Assembly: GCF_014196765.1 (NCBI RefSeq)
Contig: NZ_JACIEE010000005.1
Location: forward strand, 186,001-250,000
Origin: Mycoplana azooxidifex
GTDB taxonomy: Bacteria; Pseudomonadota; Alphaproteobacteria; Rhizobiales; Rhizobiaceae
Direction of reading: 5' to 3'
DNA: 64,000 nt
Shown here in pieces: positions 32,279 through 43,036 of this stretch. Position 1 is the stretch's first letter. Each line of letters starts with the position of its first letter. Made by a program: the position numbers and the translations under genes. A model generated the notes under the pieces. It was given only the letters and a program-made list of their open reading frames with translations. It was not told the origin of the DNA and did no database searches.

Positions 32279-32313
32279 CGATACAATGTAGCGCAGATCG
32301 CTACATTGTATCG
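32279..32313. promoter_or_regulatory. 15-bp perfect inverted repeat, candidate toxin-antitoxin operator
   Basis: cgatacaatgtagcg (32279-32293) and cgctacattgtatcg (32299-32313) are exact inverted repeats with a 5-base spacer cagat. It lies just upstream of the antitoxin ATG. Ribbon-helix-helix antitoxins bind such palindromes as dimers and repress their own operon. The repeat is seen directly; its role is inferred. Confidence 0.75.
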
Positions 32314-32339
32314 CAATGCCTGCATCGATGAAATGGAAA

Positions 32340-32888
32340 TTACAGCCCCGCGTCTTCCGCTCCTTCCGCCAGCAGCGCGAACGCGTAGGGTGCGAACGAG
32401 CGCCAGCATTCCACGCGGTACTCCTGCTCGCCGGTGCGGAAGATCACCACTTCGATCTTGCCGAACACCGTGCGCGCGCAGGCCCCCACCGGGAATACCT
32501 TGGGCGAAAGGTCGTGCGGGCTGGCGCTGGCGATCGCCTCGGCCGCCCTTGCGCCGGCGACGAGCACCGCGGTGTTGCGGTGGGAGACGTCGACCGCCGA
32601 ATGCAGCGCATCCGCCTTCGCGGCAAGGGCTGCGAGATCGGCTTCGTTCTCGTCGATCAGCAGCCACTCGTCGGGCCCGAGCCACAGCGCATGGCGGCCG
32701 TTCGCCGACGCCGATGTCTTCGGCTTTTGCGGCAGGTCGAGGCCGAGCGCCTTCGACAGCGCGGAAACGGCGTCGGCACCGGCCCTCAGCGACAGCCGCG
32801 TGGCCGGGCCGGCGGCGGTGACATGGGCTGCGGCGGAGCCGCCATGGAAGCCGCCCAGCGGGGCTTTGCGGAGTGCTTGTTCAGCCAT
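32340..32888 (-). CDS. soxG: Sarcosine oxidase subunit gamma
   Basis: A 182-residue gamma subunit of heterotetrameric sarcosine oxidase, which oxidises N-methylglycine to glycine, hydrogen peroxide and formaldehyde (or methylene-tetrahydrofolate). It has the YgfZ/GCV_T-like fold with LWLGPDEWLLI, AVDVSHRNTAVLV and the C-terminal CWRSFAPYAFALL. It overlaps the end of soxA by 8 bases, so is coupled to it. It is the last gene of soxBDAG and is followed by the operator of the toxin-antitoxin pair. Confidence 0.93.
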   Translation of the reverse strand: MAEQALRKAPLGGFHGGSAAAHVTAAGPATRLSLRAGADAVSALSKALGLDLPQKPKTSASANGRHALWLGPDEWLLIDENEADLAALAAKADALHSAVDVSHRNTAVLVAGARAAEAIASASPHDLSPKVFPVGACARTVFGKIEVVIFRTGEQEYRVECWRSFAPYAFALLAEGAEDAGL

Positions 32889-35874
32889 TGAGGCGAACTC
32901 CTTCCTTGTCGATGAACACCATGTCCGTCACCTCGACCGCGATCGTACGGTCCGGCATCGGCACGTAGAGCGTCTGCCCCATGCGCGACTGCCCGCCCTC
33001 GACGAGGGCGAAGGCGATCGACTGGCCGCAGTTTTCCGACCAGTAGGCCGAGGTGACATGGCCGATCATCTTCATCGGCACCGGCTGGTTCGGATCGGCG
33101 ACGATCTGCGCGCCCTCCTCCAGCACCACCTTCGGGTCCTTTGTCTTCAGGCCGACGAGCTGCTTGCGCCCTTCCTTGACCAGGTCCGGGCGCTTCAGGC
33201 CGCGGATGCCGACGAAGTCCGTCTTCTTCTTCGAGACCGCCCAGGCAAGACCGGCATCGAAAGGCGTCACCGTACCGTCCGTATCCTGACCGACGATGAT
33301 GTAGCCCTTCTCGGCGCGCAGCACGTGCATGGCCTCGGTGCCGTAGGCGCAGGCGCCGAGCGCTTCCGCCCGGGCCCAGATGGCTTCCCATACGGCCTGG
33401 CCATAGTCGGCCGGCACGTTGACCTCGTAGCCAGCCTCGCCGGTGAACGACATGCGGAACAGCCGGGTCGGCACACCGCAGATGCTGCCCTCGCGCACGC
33501 TCATGTGCGGGAAGGCCTCGTTGGAGATGTCGATGCCCTCCACGAGCGGCGCGATGATCTCGCGCGCCTTCGGTCCCTGGACGGCGATCACTGCCCATTG
33601 CTCGGTCGTGGACGTCAGCCACACCTTCAGGTGCGGGAACTCGGTCTGGAGATAGTCCTCCATGTGGTTCATCACCCGCGGCGCGCCGCCGGTGGTCGTG
33701 GTGACGTGGAAGCGGTCCTCGGCGATGCGGCCGACGACGCCGTCGTCATAGACGAAACCGTCCTCGCGCAGCATGATGCCGTAGCGGCAGCGGCCGGGCT
33801 TCAGCGTATCCCAGGCGTTGGTGTACATCAGGTTGAGGAATTCAGCCGCGTCCGGACCGACCACCTCGATCTTGCCGAGCGTCGAGGCATCGAACACGCC
33901 CGCGGCCTCGCGCACCGTCTTGCACTCGCGGTCGACCGCCTCGTGCATGGTCTCGCCCGCCCGAGGATAGTACCAGGCACGCTTCCAGTTGCCGACGTCC
34001 TCGAAGATGGCGCCATGCGCCTCCTCCCAGGCATGCATCGGCGTCTTGCGGGCCGGATCGAACAGGTCGCCGCGCGAATGGTTGATGATCGTGCCGAAGG
34101 TCACCGGCGTATAGGGGGCGCGGAAGGTGGTGAGCCCCACCTTCGGGATTTCGCGACCCAGCGTCTCGGCTGCGATCGCAAGCCCGTGCAGGTTGGAAAG
34201 CTTGCCCTGGTCGGTCGCCATGCCGTTGGTGGTGAAGCGCTTGATGTGCTCGATCGAGTGCATGCCCTCGCGCACGGCAAGGCGGATGTCCTTGGCGCAG
34301 ACGTCGTTCTGGAAGTCGATAAACGCCTTGACGTTGGTATCGGCACCCGCGCCCTCGGCCGCACCGGCCATGCCGCCAGTCCATTCGAAGGCGTTCTCCG
34401 CACGCACCTCGACCTTCGCGCCGCCCTCGTTGCCGGTGGCGCGCGCCATCAGTTCACCCGCCGCGAGCGCCTCCTCGATGGTTGCCTGCAGGCTGCCCGT
34501 GCCGTTGCAGGCGCCGACGGACAGGCAGTCCTGGGCGTAGGTGCCGGGAAGGAACTGGCCGGTCTCGGTATTGTAGGCGACCTTGCCGCGCGACTGCGAG
34601 AACAGGTGCACCGACGGCGTCCAGCCGGCCGAGGTCAGGAGCGCATCGACGGCGATCGTGCGTTTGCCGCCACCGCCATTGCGGCAGACGATGATGGAGG
34701 ACACGCGGCGGTGGCCCTTGGTGTCGATCACCGAATGACCGGTCAGGACCTCGATGCCGTGGCTGCGAGCCTCGTTGACGACTGCATCGCCCGGCTTGGC
34801 GCGGCTGTCGATGATCGCGGCGATCTGCACGCCCGCCCGCTTCAGGTCGAAGGCCGCCTCATAGGCCGAATCGTTCGCCGTGTAGACGGCCACCTTCTTG
34901 CCGACGGCGACGCCGAAATGGTTGAGGTAGGTGCGTGCGGCAGACGCCAGCATGATGCCCGGCCGGTCGTTGTTGCCGAAGACCATGTGGCGTTCGATCG
35001 CGCCGGTGGCGAGGATGACGCGCTTGGCGCGCACCTGCCACAGCCGCTCGCGCGGGGACTTCTTGTCCGGGCGGGCGACGTGGTCGGTGACCCGCTCGAC
35101 GAGGCCGACGAAGTTGTGGTTATAGTAGCCGAACGCGGTCGTGCGCGTCAGGACGGTGACGTTCTCCATCGCTGCAAGCCCTGCTGCGGCGGCCTGCGCC
35201 CAGGCGAAGCCGTCCTTGCCGTCGACGGTGACGGAGCGGTCGTAGTGCAACGCGCCGCCCACTTCCGGCTGCTCGTCGCAGAGGATGACACGCGCGCCGG
35301 TGGCAGCGGCCGAGAGCGCTGCGGAAAGGCCCGCGACGCCGGCGCCGACGACGAGCACGTCGCAGGTAGCATAGCGGTTGGCATAGTGGTCCGGATCCTC
35401 TTCCGTCGGCGCAGTGCCGAGACCTGCCGCGCGGCGGATGACGGGTTCGTAGACCTTCTCCCAGGCGGCCTTCGGCCACATGAAGGTCTTGTAGTAGAAG
35501 CCGGCGGCGAAGAAGGGCGACAGCAGGTTGTTGAACCCGCCGACGTCGAAGGAAAGCGACGGCCAGCGGTTCTGCGAGGTGGCCTTCAGGCCGTCGAACA
35601 CCTCCTGCACCGGGGCGCGGACATTCGGCTGGCGGCGGGCGGCGTCGCGGGCGACGTCGATCAGCGCGTTCGGCTCTTCCGGTCCCGCCGAGACGATGCC
35701 GCGCGGGCGGTGGTACTTGAACGACCGGCCGACGAGATGAACCCCGTTGGCGAGCAGCGCCGAGGCGACCGTATCGCCCTCCAGCGCCTCGTAGTTCTTT
35801 CCGTCGAAGGAAAAACGCGCAGTTCTGGCAGGCGTCAGGCGGCCCTGGCCGGCAATGCGATTGGCGCCGCTCAT
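32881..35874 (-). CDS. soxA: Sarcosine oxidase subunit alpha
   Basis: A 997-residue alpha subunit, matching the family length. An N-terminal Fer2_4-like domain (FSFDGKNYEALEGDTVASALLANG) is followed by an NAD-binding Rossmann region (VLVVGAGVAGLSAAL, about residue 171), a central linker domain and a C-terminal aminomethyltransferase-like (GCV_T) domain from about residue 610 that binds tetrahydrofolate. The start ATG overlaps the soxD TGA by four bases (ATGA), which rejects the longer open frame that reaches 36318. The alpha subunit binds NAD and folate while the beta subunit holds the flavin active site. Confidence 0.95.
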   Translation of the reverse strand: MSGANRIAGQGRLTPARTARFSFDGKNYEALEGDTVASALLANGVHLVGRSFKYHRPRGIVSAGPEEPNALIDVARDAARRQPNVRAPVQEVFDGLKATSQNRWPSLSFDVGGFNNLLSPFFAAGFYYKTFMWPKAAWEKVYEPVIRRAAGLGTAPTEEDPDHYANRYATCDVLVVGAGVAGLSAALSAAATGARVILCDEQPEVGGALHYDRSVTVDGKDGFAWAQAAAAGLAAMENVTVLTRTTAFGYYNHNFVGLVERVTDHVARPDKKSPRERLWQVRAKRVILATGAIERHMVFGNNDRPGIMLASAARTYLNHFGVAVGKKVAVYTANDSAYEAAFDLKRAGVQIAAIIDSRAKPGDAVVNEARSHGIEVLTGHSVIDTKGHRRVSSIIVCRNGGGGKRTIAVDALLTSAGWTPSVHLFSQSRGKVAYNTETGQFLPGTYAQDCLSVGACNGTGSLQATIEEALAAGELMARATGNEGGAKVEVRAENAFEWTGGMAGAAEGAGADTNVKAFIDFQNDVCAKDIRLAVREGMHSIEHIKRFTTNGMATDQGKLSNLHGLAIAAETLGREIPKVGLTTFRAPYTPVTFGTIINHSRGDLFDPARKTPMHAWEEAHGAIFEDVGNWKRAWYYPRAGETMHEAVDRECKTVREAAGVFDASTLGKIEVVGPDAAEFLNLMYTNAWDTLKPGRCRYGIMLREDGFVYDDGVVGRIAEDRFHVTTTTGGAPRVMNHMEDYLQTEFPHLKVWLTSTTEQWAVIAVQGPKAREIIAPLVEGIDISNEAFPHMSVREGSICGVPTRLFRMSFTGEAGYEVNVPADYGQAVWEAIWARAEALGACAYGTEAMHVLRAEKGYIIVGQDTDGTVTPFDAGLAWAVSKKKTDFVGIRGLKRPDLVKEGRKQLVGLKTKDPKVVLEEGAQIVADPNQPVPMKMIGHVTSAYWSENCGQSIAFALVEGGQSRMGQTLYVPMPDRTIAVEVTDMVFIDKEGVRLNG

Positions 35875-36215
35875 TTCGCAGTCCCTTCCGTGGCTTCGTA
35901 GGTTTCGACCGTCTTCTCCGTGGCGGGTGAGATGCCGGGAAGGTCGGGCTTCGGTTCGCCGGCCTTGTAGCTGGCGAAGAACTTGTCGCTCACCGTGTCG
36001 CGCGCGGCGTTGAAGAAGCGGCCGCAGCCGTGCACATGGCGCCAGCGCTCGAAAATGAGGCCCTTCGGGTTGTCGCGCAGGAAGAAGAACGCCTCGAACT
36101 CCTCGTCCGTGATGTCGGCAATGTTGGTCGGCCGCGCGATATGCGCATCGCCGCCGTGGCGGAATTCGAGCTCGGAGCGCTCTTCCTCGCAATAGGGGCA
36201 ATAGATCAGTAGCAT
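35871..36215 (-). CDS. soxD: Sarcosine oxidase subunit delta
   Basis: A 114-residue delta subunit, the small zinc-binding part of heterotetrameric sarcosine oxidase. It opens with MLLIYCPYCEEERSELEF; two cysteines here plus His/Cys in HVHGCGRFFNAARDT make the zinc site. The core ending HGCGRFFNAARDTVSDKFFASYK is diagnostic. The ATG chosen restores this start; 40 more codons are open upstream, through the mosaic repeat. It follows soxB by 227 bp, more than is usual inside the operon, because of that repeat. Confidence 0.93.
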   Translation of the reverse strand: MLLIYCPYCEEERSELEFRHGGDAHIARPTNIADITDEEFEAFFFLRDNPKGLIFERWRHVHGCGRFFNAARDTVSDKFFASYKAGEPKPDLPGISPATEKTVETYEATEGTAK

Positions 36216-36230
36216 GCGGGATTTCCTTGT

Positions 36231-36395
36231 ACCCTCTTCTCCCCAGCGGGGAGAAGATGCCCGACAGGGCAGATGAGGGGGATGAGCGACGCAGGGAGCG
36301 AACGGCAGGAGCGGACAAGAGCGAGGGCGAAACATGCCGCCCCCCTCATCCGGCCTTTTGGGCCACCTTCTCCCCGCCGAGAAGAGGGAGCCTGC
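36231..36395. repeat. Rhizobial intergenic mosaic (RIME-like) palindromic repeat, copy 2
   Basis: A composite repeat between soxB and soxD. It has a 10-bp hairpin tcttctcccc-agc-ggggagaaga (36235-36257), gccc-gaca-gggc (36259-36270), long-range arms gatgaggggg (36272-36281) and ccccctcatc (36341-36350), a ggcc-ttttg-ggcc hairpin (36352-36364) and a second cttctcccc (36368-36376). Its right half matches copy 1 near 29.06 kb. It sits inside an operon, so it will be in the sox mRNA. Confidence 0.78.
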
Positions 36396-36442
36396 CGCTG
36401 CTGCACGTCATGGAAAGAAGACTTGGCCATCGGCGCCCTCGT

Positions 36443-37696
36443 TCAGTGCGCCACCGCGGCGGCCGCGGCCTCGTCGATCAGGCGTCCGGAGCGGAAGCGG
36501 TCCAGCGTCAGGCCGGAAGCCAGCTTGTGCGGCTCGCCCTTGGCGATGAGGTGAGCGAATAGGTTTGCCGAGCCCGGCGTCGCCTTGAAGCCCCCCGTTC
36601 CCCAGCCGCAGTTGACGAACAGGTTCGGCACCGGCGTGACGCCCTGGATCGCCGAGCGGTCGGGGGTGTTGTCGGTGATGCCGCCCCACTGGCGCATCAT
36701 CTTGACGCGGCGGAACATCGGGAAGAGCTCGCAGATGGCGTCGAGCGTATGGGTGATGATCTGCAGGCCGCCGGTCTGGGAGTAGGAATTGTACTGGTCG
36801 GTGCCGGCGCCGATGACGAGTTCGCCCTTGTCCGACTGCGAGATATAGGCATGCACCGTGTTCGACATGACGACGCACGGGAAGATCGGCTTCATCGGCT
36901 CGGAGACGAGCGCCTGCAGCGGCACCGAATGCAGCGGCACGCGCACGTCCGCCATCGACATGATCACCGAGTTGTGGCCGGAGGCCGATACGGCGATCTT
37001 CTTGGCGCCGATGAACCCGCGCGACGTCTCCACACCCGTCACCTCGCCGCCCGGTCCGCGGCGGATGGCCTTGACCTCGCAGTTCTGGATGATGTGGACA
37101 CCCCGGTCGGACGCTGCGCGCGCATAGCCCCAGGCCACAGCGTCGTGGCGGGCCGTGCCGCCGCGGCGCTGGAGGGCGGCGCCGTTGATCGGGTAGCGGG
37201 CAGTGGCGGCGATGTCGAGCGGCGGGCAGAAGTCCTTCGCCTGCTCGGGCGTCAGCCATTCGTTGTCGATGCCGTGCAGGCGGTTGGCATGGATGTGGCG
37301 CTTGAACGACTGGCGGTCGTGGACGTTGTGCGACAGCATCATCACGCCGCGCGGCGAGTACATGACGTTGTAGTTGAGCTCCTGGCTCAACCCTTCCCAG
37401 AGCTTCAGCGAGTGCTCGTAGATGTCCATGCTCTCGTCGTAGAGATAGTTGGAGCGGATGATGGTGGTGTTGCGGCCGGTATTGCCGCCGCCGAGCCAGC
37501 CCTTCTCGATCACCGCGACATTGGTGATGCCGTGCTGCTTGGCGAGATAGTAGGCAGCACCCAGTCCGTGGCCGCCGCCGCCGACGATGATGACGTCGTA
37601 TTCCTGGCGCGGTTCGGGCGAAACCCACTGGGGCTCCCATCCCTTGTGGCCGCGCAGCGCCTCGCGTGCGACGGCGAAGACCGAATATTTGCGCAT
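36443..37696 (-). CDS. soxB: Sarcosine oxidase subunit beta
   Basis: A 417-residue beta subunit, exactly the usual size, carrying the covalent flavin. A DAO-type FAD-binding fold starts [17 protein letters not shown] near residue 33, and [33 protein letters not shown] and [10 protein letters not shown] near the C-terminus are family motifs. The start [17 protein letters not shown] was taken because it matches family members; 36 upstream codons are open but unrelated. It is the first gene of soxBDAG. Sarcosine arises from choline and glycine betaine, osmolytes that rhizobia catabolise. Confidence 0.95.
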   Translation of the reverse strand: MRKYSVFAVAREALRGHKGWEPQWVSPEPRQEYDVIIVGGGGHGLGAAYYLAKQHGITNVAVIEKGWLGGGNTGRNTTIIRSNYLYDESMDIYEHSLKLWEGLSQELNYNVMYSPRGVMMLSHNVHDRQSFKRHIHANRLHGIDNEWLTPEQAKDFCPPLDIAATARYPINGAALQRRGGTARHDAVAWGYARAASDRGVHIIQNCEVKAIRRGPGGEVTGVETSRGFIGAKKIAVSASGHNSVIMSMADVRVPLHSVPLQALVSEPMKPIFPCVVMSNTVHAYISQSDKGELVIGAGTDQYNSYSQTGGLQIITHTLDAICELFPMFRRVKMMRQWGGITDNTPDRSAIQGVTPVPNLFVNCGWGTGGFKATPGSANLFAHLIAKGEPHKLASGLTLDRFRSGRLIDEAAAAAVAH

Positions 37697-38021
37697 CCGC
37701 CTTACTCCGTATGTCGGGATCGTTTCCGTATCGCCGATAGAAAGCAAATCTGGCCGAGTTACAACGTTTTCTTTGCGACGCATTCCGGCGTGCCTTGTAC
37801 GCATGCGACATCCCGCGAGGGGACTCGTCGTCGCATCTGCGCGGCCCTGGGCAACCCGGTTAATTTTGCACCGGTTTCGGCTGAACCGTCTGGACTTGGG
37901 GGCTGCGATCTGGTATCCGAGCAGTCAATCGCACGCCTTCCGGGCTGCGAAACGATATATGCATTGCCTCGTTGACCTGATGCTCCGAGGCGTTCAACAC
38001 AAACAAAGGAACGGGATACTC
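37697..38021. other. Divergent intergenic region soxB / rpsU
   Basis: 325 bp between the sarcosine oxidase operon and rpsU. It must hold both promoters. I see a TTGACC (37971-37976) upstream of rpsU but no convincing -10 at normal spacing, and no clear operator for soxB. A long plus-strand open frame here is antisense shadow of soxB and has no family sequence. Confidence 0.5.
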
Positions 38022-38252
38022 GTGCAGGTACTAGTCCGCGATAACAACGTCGATCAGGCGCTCCGCGCTCTCAAAAAGAAGATGCAGCGCGAAGGTATCT
38101 TCCGCGAAATGAAGATGCGGGACTACTACGAGAAGCCGTCGCAGAAGCGCGCCCGCGAGAAGGCTGAAGCCGTTCGCCGCGTTCGCAAGCTGGCCCGCAA
38201 GCGCGCTCAGCGCGAGGGTCTGGTCAGCGTCGGCCGTCCTGCGGCTCGCTGA
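38022..38252 (+). CDS. rpsU: 30S ribosomal protein S21
   Basis: Small basic protein of 76 residues that binds the 30S subunit near the anti-Shine-Dalgarno region. The start is GTG, giving [21 protein letters not shown] after initiation, the expected rhizobial N-terminus; aaagga lies about 12 bases upstream. The C-terminal half is Lys/Arg-rich ([24 protein letters not shown]). Any ATG in this frame lies upstream and would add unrelated residues. A strong terminator follows. Rhizobia often have more than one rpsU; only this copy is in the window. Confidence 0.95.
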   Translation: MQVLVRDNNVDQALRALKKKMQREGIFREMKMRDYYEKPSQKRAREKAEAVRRVRKLARKRAQREGLVSVGRPAAR

Positions 38253-38288
38253 TCCGTCGTTTTTTCGACGTTTTCGGATGCAAGGTCT

Positions 38289-38321
38289 GGCGGTGGCGAA
38301 GCGATTGCCACCGCCTTTTTT
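38289..38321 (+). terminator. rpsU intrinsic terminator
   Basis: A 9-bp perfect stem (ggcggtggc / gccaccgcc) with a 9-base loop and six Ts, 37 bp after the rpsU stop. A weaker cgtcg-cgacg hairpin with Ts lies just after the stop codon. Confidence 0.9.
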
Positions 38322-38546
38322 GATGCGCTCGGGACAGCAAGCAGGCACATCATCCGGGGCGGCTGGAGAAGCCCGCCCTGGACGTCGGGGAGGCTGGTGG
38401 AACCGGGGATGTTGGCCGATGGCCGCGACCCCGGGCGAAGGGCCCGGGCATTGCCCGATGGACACGCCACGACGTGGCGAGAAGCATCCCGACGCAAGCG
38501 GGTGTTAGGATCGGCGCATGAAGCGCCTTGTTGAGGGACATCTATC

Positions 38547-39440
38547 TTGAAAATGGCAGCAAATACGGGGCAATCGCCTTTCTCCCTGAAATGCCTTGTT
38601 CCCGTCTCGGATCTTCACAGGTCCACGGTAGTGGCGCTCTTCTCCATCATCGCCGCCGCATCGCTCAGCGCCTGCCAGAGCGCCAGCACGAGCACCGACG
38701 TCATCCGCGTCGAGCGTGCCCAGGGTTCCACGGAGAACATCTCCTCGCTTTCGAGCGTGATCGCGGCGAACCCGCAGGATCCGGAAGGCTACAACGTCCG
38801 GGGATCGGCCTATGGCCGGGCCGGCGAATATCGCAAGGCGGTCGACGACTTCAACCGCGCGATCGAACTCAATCCGCGCTTCTACCAGGCCTATGCCAAT
38901 CGCGCGCTGGTCCAGCGCAGCCTCGGCAGGCAGGGGGAAGCCGCCTCCGACTACAACATGGCGCTGCAGATCAACCCGAGCTATGACGTCGCCTATATCG
39001 GCCGCGGCAATCTTTACCGCCAGGCGGGCCGGGTCGACGAAGCCTTCAACGATTTCAACAAGGCGATAGAGCTCGACACCACCGATCCGCGCGCCTATCA
39101 CAACCGCGGCCTGATCTACCAGCGCCGCGGCCAGCACGGCCCGGCGATCGAGGACTTCTCCAAGGCGATCTCGCTGTCGCCGAGCTCGGCCGAGCCCTAC
39201 AACGGACGCGGCCTCTCCTACGCCGCCCAAGGCGACGACGACAACGCATTCGCCGACTTCAACACCGCGATCGGCCTCGACGGCAACAACGCCGAATCCT
39301 GGACGAACCAGGCGCTGATCTACGAGCGCCGCGGCGACATGCCGAAAGCTGCGAAGTCCTATTCACATGCCCTGCGCCTCAACCCGAAGTACCAGCCGGC
39401 CAAGGACGGCGTCGCCCGCACCCGCGGCGGCGCGGCATAG
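38547..39440 (+). CDS. TPR-repeat lipoprotein
   Basis: A 297-residue (or 295-residue) secreted lipoprotein. The N-terminal hydrophobic stretch VVALFSIIAAASLSAC ends in a lipobox LSAC near residue 43. From about residue 75 there are six tetratricopeptide repeats of the type AYxNRGLIYxxxGxxxxAIxDFxKAIxLxP, a protein-protein scaffold. The start is uncertain: TTG at 38547 has gaggga 8 bases upstream, ATG at 38553 is 14 bases away. Similar to NlpI-like TPR lipoproteins that organise cell-envelope enzymes, but this is inference. A 20-bp inverted-repeat terminator separates it from pntB. Confidence 0.88.
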   Translation: MKMAANTGQSPFSLKCLVPVSDLHRSTVVALFSIIAAASLSACQSASTSTDVIRVERAQGSTENISSLSSVIAANPQDPEGYNVRGSAYGRAGEYRKAVDDFNRAIELNPRFYQAYANRALVQRSLGRQGEAASDYNMALQINPSYDVAYIGRGNLYRQAGRVDEAFNDFNKAIELDTTDPRAYHNRGLIYQRRGQHGPAIEDFSKAISLSPSSAEPYNGRGLSYAAQGDDDNAFADFNTAIGLDGNNAESWTNQALIYERRGDMPKAAKSYSHALRLNPKYQPAKDGVARTRGGAA

Positions 39441-39462
39441 GCGTCCCTCTTCGACAACTGGT

Positions 39463-39507
39463 TCAAACGACAAAGCCCGCGGCATCGCCGCGGGCTTTGT
39501 CGTTTGA
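39463..39507. terminator. 20-bp perfect bidirectional terminator
   Basis: tcaaacgacaaagcccgcgg and ccgcgggctttgtcgtttga form a 20-bp perfect stem with a 5-base loop, midway between the convergent TPR-lipoprotein and pntB genes. A GC-rich core flanked by A/T-rich ends makes it work on both strands. Confidence 0.9.
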
Positions 39508-39557
39508 TCAGCAGCCCTCATCTGCTTGGGACGGCCCAGGGGCGTCCCGGGGGCGCC

Positions 39558-40955
<1,398 letters not shown>

Positions 40956-40965
40956 CAGCGCGACC

Positions 40966-41379
40966 TCACTTCTCTTTTTTCTTGTACATCGCCAGCATGC
41001 GCTGGGTGACAAGGAAGCCGCCGAAGATGTTCACGGAGGCGAGGACGAGGGCGATGAATCCGAAGCCGGTGGCGACACCGGAAAGCGAAATGCCGACGGC
41101 CAGCAGCGCGCCGACGACGATGACCGACGAAATCGCGTTCGTCACCGCCATCAGCGGCGTGTGCAGCGCCGGCGTCACCGACCAGACCACGTAATAGCCG
41201 ACGAAGATCGACAGCACGAATATCGCAAGGCGGAACACGAAGGGATCGATCGCCCCGCCGGAAACGCCGTGGGCGGCAGCACCCGCAGCGTCGGGCACGT
41301 ATTCCGCCGCGGTGCGAACCGCTTCGACCGCGCGCTCGAGATCGGCGATCGCCTTGTCCAGAAGTTCGTTTGCCATCAT
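40966..41379 (-). CDS. pntAb: NAD(P) transhydrogenase subunit alpha part 2
   Basis: A 137-residue membrane protein, the second part of the split alpha subunit. After a soluble head of about 50 residues come three hydrophobic helices with [31 protein letters not shown], the family hallmark, and a Lys-rich C-terminus. Its ATG overlaps the pntAa stop (ATGA). In Escherichia coli this segment is fused with the soluble domain; the three-gene arrangement seen here is typical of alphaproteobacteria such as Rhodospirillum and rhizobia. Confidence 0.94.
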   Translation of the reverse strand: MMANELLDKAIADLERAVEAVRTAAEYVPDAAGAAAHGVSGGAIDPFVFRLAIFVLSIFVGYYVVWSVTPALHTPLMAVTNAISSVIVVGALLAVGISLSGVATGFGFIALVLASVNIFGGFLVTQRMLAMYKKKEK

Positions 41380-42527
41380 GCGCCTCCCTTGCTGTCGGCC
41401 GCCGCGAAGTTCGGATGGACCACAGCACCCCCGCGCGTCAGCATGGTCGCCTTGACCAGTTCGTCCTCCGGGTTGACGGAGAGCGCCCCGGTGTCCTTGC
41501 CGACCAGTGTCTCCAGGAAGGTGACGAGGTTCTTGGCATAGAGCAGCGAGGCGGAGGCGGCGATGCGGCCGGGCACGTTGAGATAGCCGATGACCCTCAC
41601 GCCCTCGACGTCGACGACCTTGCCGGGCGCGGATCCCTCGATGTTCCCGCCCCGCTCGACGGCGAGGTCCACGGCAATCGAGCCGGACTTCATGCTCCGC
41701 AGCATGTCGCGCGAGACGAGCTTCGGCGCCGGGCGGCCGGGGATCAGCGCCGTGGTGATGACGATATCCTGCTTGGCGATGTGATCGGCGACCAGTGCTG
41801 CTTGCTTGGCCTGGTATTCCTTCGACATTTCCTTGGCATAGCCGCCGGCGGTCTCGGCCGCCTTGAATTCCTCGTCCTCGACCGCGATGAACTTGGCCCC
41901 GAGCGAGGCGACCTGCTCCTTGGCGGCCGGCCGCACGTCGGTTGCGGTCACGGCAGCGCCGAGCCGCCTTGCGGTGGCGATCGCCTGCAGGCCGGCAACG
42001 CCCGCCCCCATGACGAACACCTTGGCGGCGGGAACGGTGCCCGCAGCCGTCATCATCATCGGCATGGCGCGGTCGAATTCGGCCGCCGCATCGATCACCG
42101 CCTGGTAGCCTGCGAGGTTTGCCTGCGACGACAGGACGTCCATCGACTGGGCGCGGGTGATGCGCGGCATCAGTTCCATGGCAAACGTCGTCAGGCCGGC
42201 CTTGGCGATCGCCGCCAGCGCCTTTTCGTTGCCGTACGGATCCATGATCGCAATCACGGCTGTACCGGGCTTGTAGGATTTGATTTCCGCCGTGCTCGGC
42301 CGGCGCACCTTCAGCACCACGTCGGCGCCCTTGGCCTCCGCCGCCGTGCCGACCGTGGCACCTGCGGCGGTGAAATCGGCATCGGAAATGCGCGACGCCG
42401 CCCCGGCGCCGGCCTCGACGATGACGTCGAAGCCCAGGGCCCTCATCTTCTTGACCGTTTCAACCGATGCCGCGACGCGGCTTTCCGCGGGATCTGTTTC
42501 CCGCGACACGAACACTACCTCACCCAC
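41376..42527 (-). CDS. pntAa: NAD(P) transhydrogenase subunit alpha part 1
   Basis: A 383-residue soluble NAD(H)-binding subunit (domain I), similar in fold to alanine dehydrogenase. It has the N-terminal [26 protein letters not shown], the Rossmann motif [22 protein letters not shown] and [13 protein letters not shown]. The start is GTG with ggggagg 7 bases upstream; a TTG ten codons further up has no ribosome site. First gene of pntAa-pntAb-pntB. The complex supplies NADPH for biosynthesis and redox defence. Confidence 0.95.
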   Translation of the reverse strand: MGEVVFVSRETDPAESRVAASVETVKKMRALGFDVIVEAGAGAASRISDADFTAAGATVGTAAEAKGADVVLKVRRPSTAEIKSYKPGTAVIAIMDPYGNEKALAAIAKAGLTTFAMELMPRITRAQSMDVLSSQANLAGYQAVIDAAAEFDRAMPMMMTAAGTVPAAKVFVMGAGVAGLQAIATARRLGAAVTATDVRPAAKEQVASLGAKFIAVEDEEFKAAETAGGYAKEMSKEYQAKQAALVADHIAKQDIVITTALIPGRPAPKLVSRDMLRSMKSGSIAVDLAVERGGNIEGSAPGKVVDVEGVRVIGYLNVPGRIAASASLLYAKNLVTFLETLVGKDTGALSVNPEDELVKATMLTRGGAVVHPNFAAADSKGGA

Positions 42528-42611
42528 GCCAATCCTCCCCCGAGTTGGCCGCGCCAAGTCCTCCCGGCGCCCGGCAAGGGACGCCGCATGAGCAGATCCG
42601 AACGGGAACCG

Positions 42612-42836
42612 CTAGCGGAGGAGGACGAAGCCGAGAACGTTAAGGACGATCAACAGGATCAGGGCGGAAAAGAAACCGGCGCCGGTAAAGAACCCGGCGG
42701 CCATGGCGATCAGGAGCGTGACGCAGAACATCGTGCCGTATTTTGTCGCGCCGATGAAGAAATCGTAGGTCTTCTCGTGCTCGGAATAGTCCATCGGAGC
42801 ACCCGTCTCGACCGGCCCGGAGTGATGTTCTGCCAT
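42612..42836 (-). CDS. aa3-type cytochrome c oxidase subunit IV
   Basis: A 74-residue inner-membrane protein with one long hydrophobic C-terminal region (MFCVTLLIAMAAGFF and FFSALILLIVLNVLGF) after a polar lead containing PMDYSEHEKTYDFF, the signature of bacterial aa3 oxidase subunit IV. The ATG has aggaga about 7 bases upstream. It lies 84 bp upstream of pntAa on the same strand, an arrangement I recall from other rhizobia; the core oxidase genes are not in this window. Confidence 0.88.
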   Translation of the reverse strand: MAEHHSGPVETGAPMDYSEHEKTYDFFIGATKYGTMFCVTLLIAMAAGFFTGAGFFSALILLIVLNVLGFVLLR

Positions 42837-43036
42837 GCTATCGTCTCCTGTCTGCGTGCGTCCGACGCTGAACCGCCGGTCCGCCTCCTCGTTGCCAAAG
42901 TACCGGCCGCCGCGCCGCCGTCCCTTGCACAAACTCCACCTTCTCTGGCCTTACACAAAGGCCGGCAAAAGCGCAACGCGCAACCGCGCAATATCCGACG
43001 GAGCGGCCCCGGACGGCTCCCCGGAAATTTCAGGGG

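Noticed and set aside
37697-37975. Plus-strand frame between soxB and rpsU
   Set aside because: It is the end of a frame antisense to soxB; no ribosome site or family sequence.
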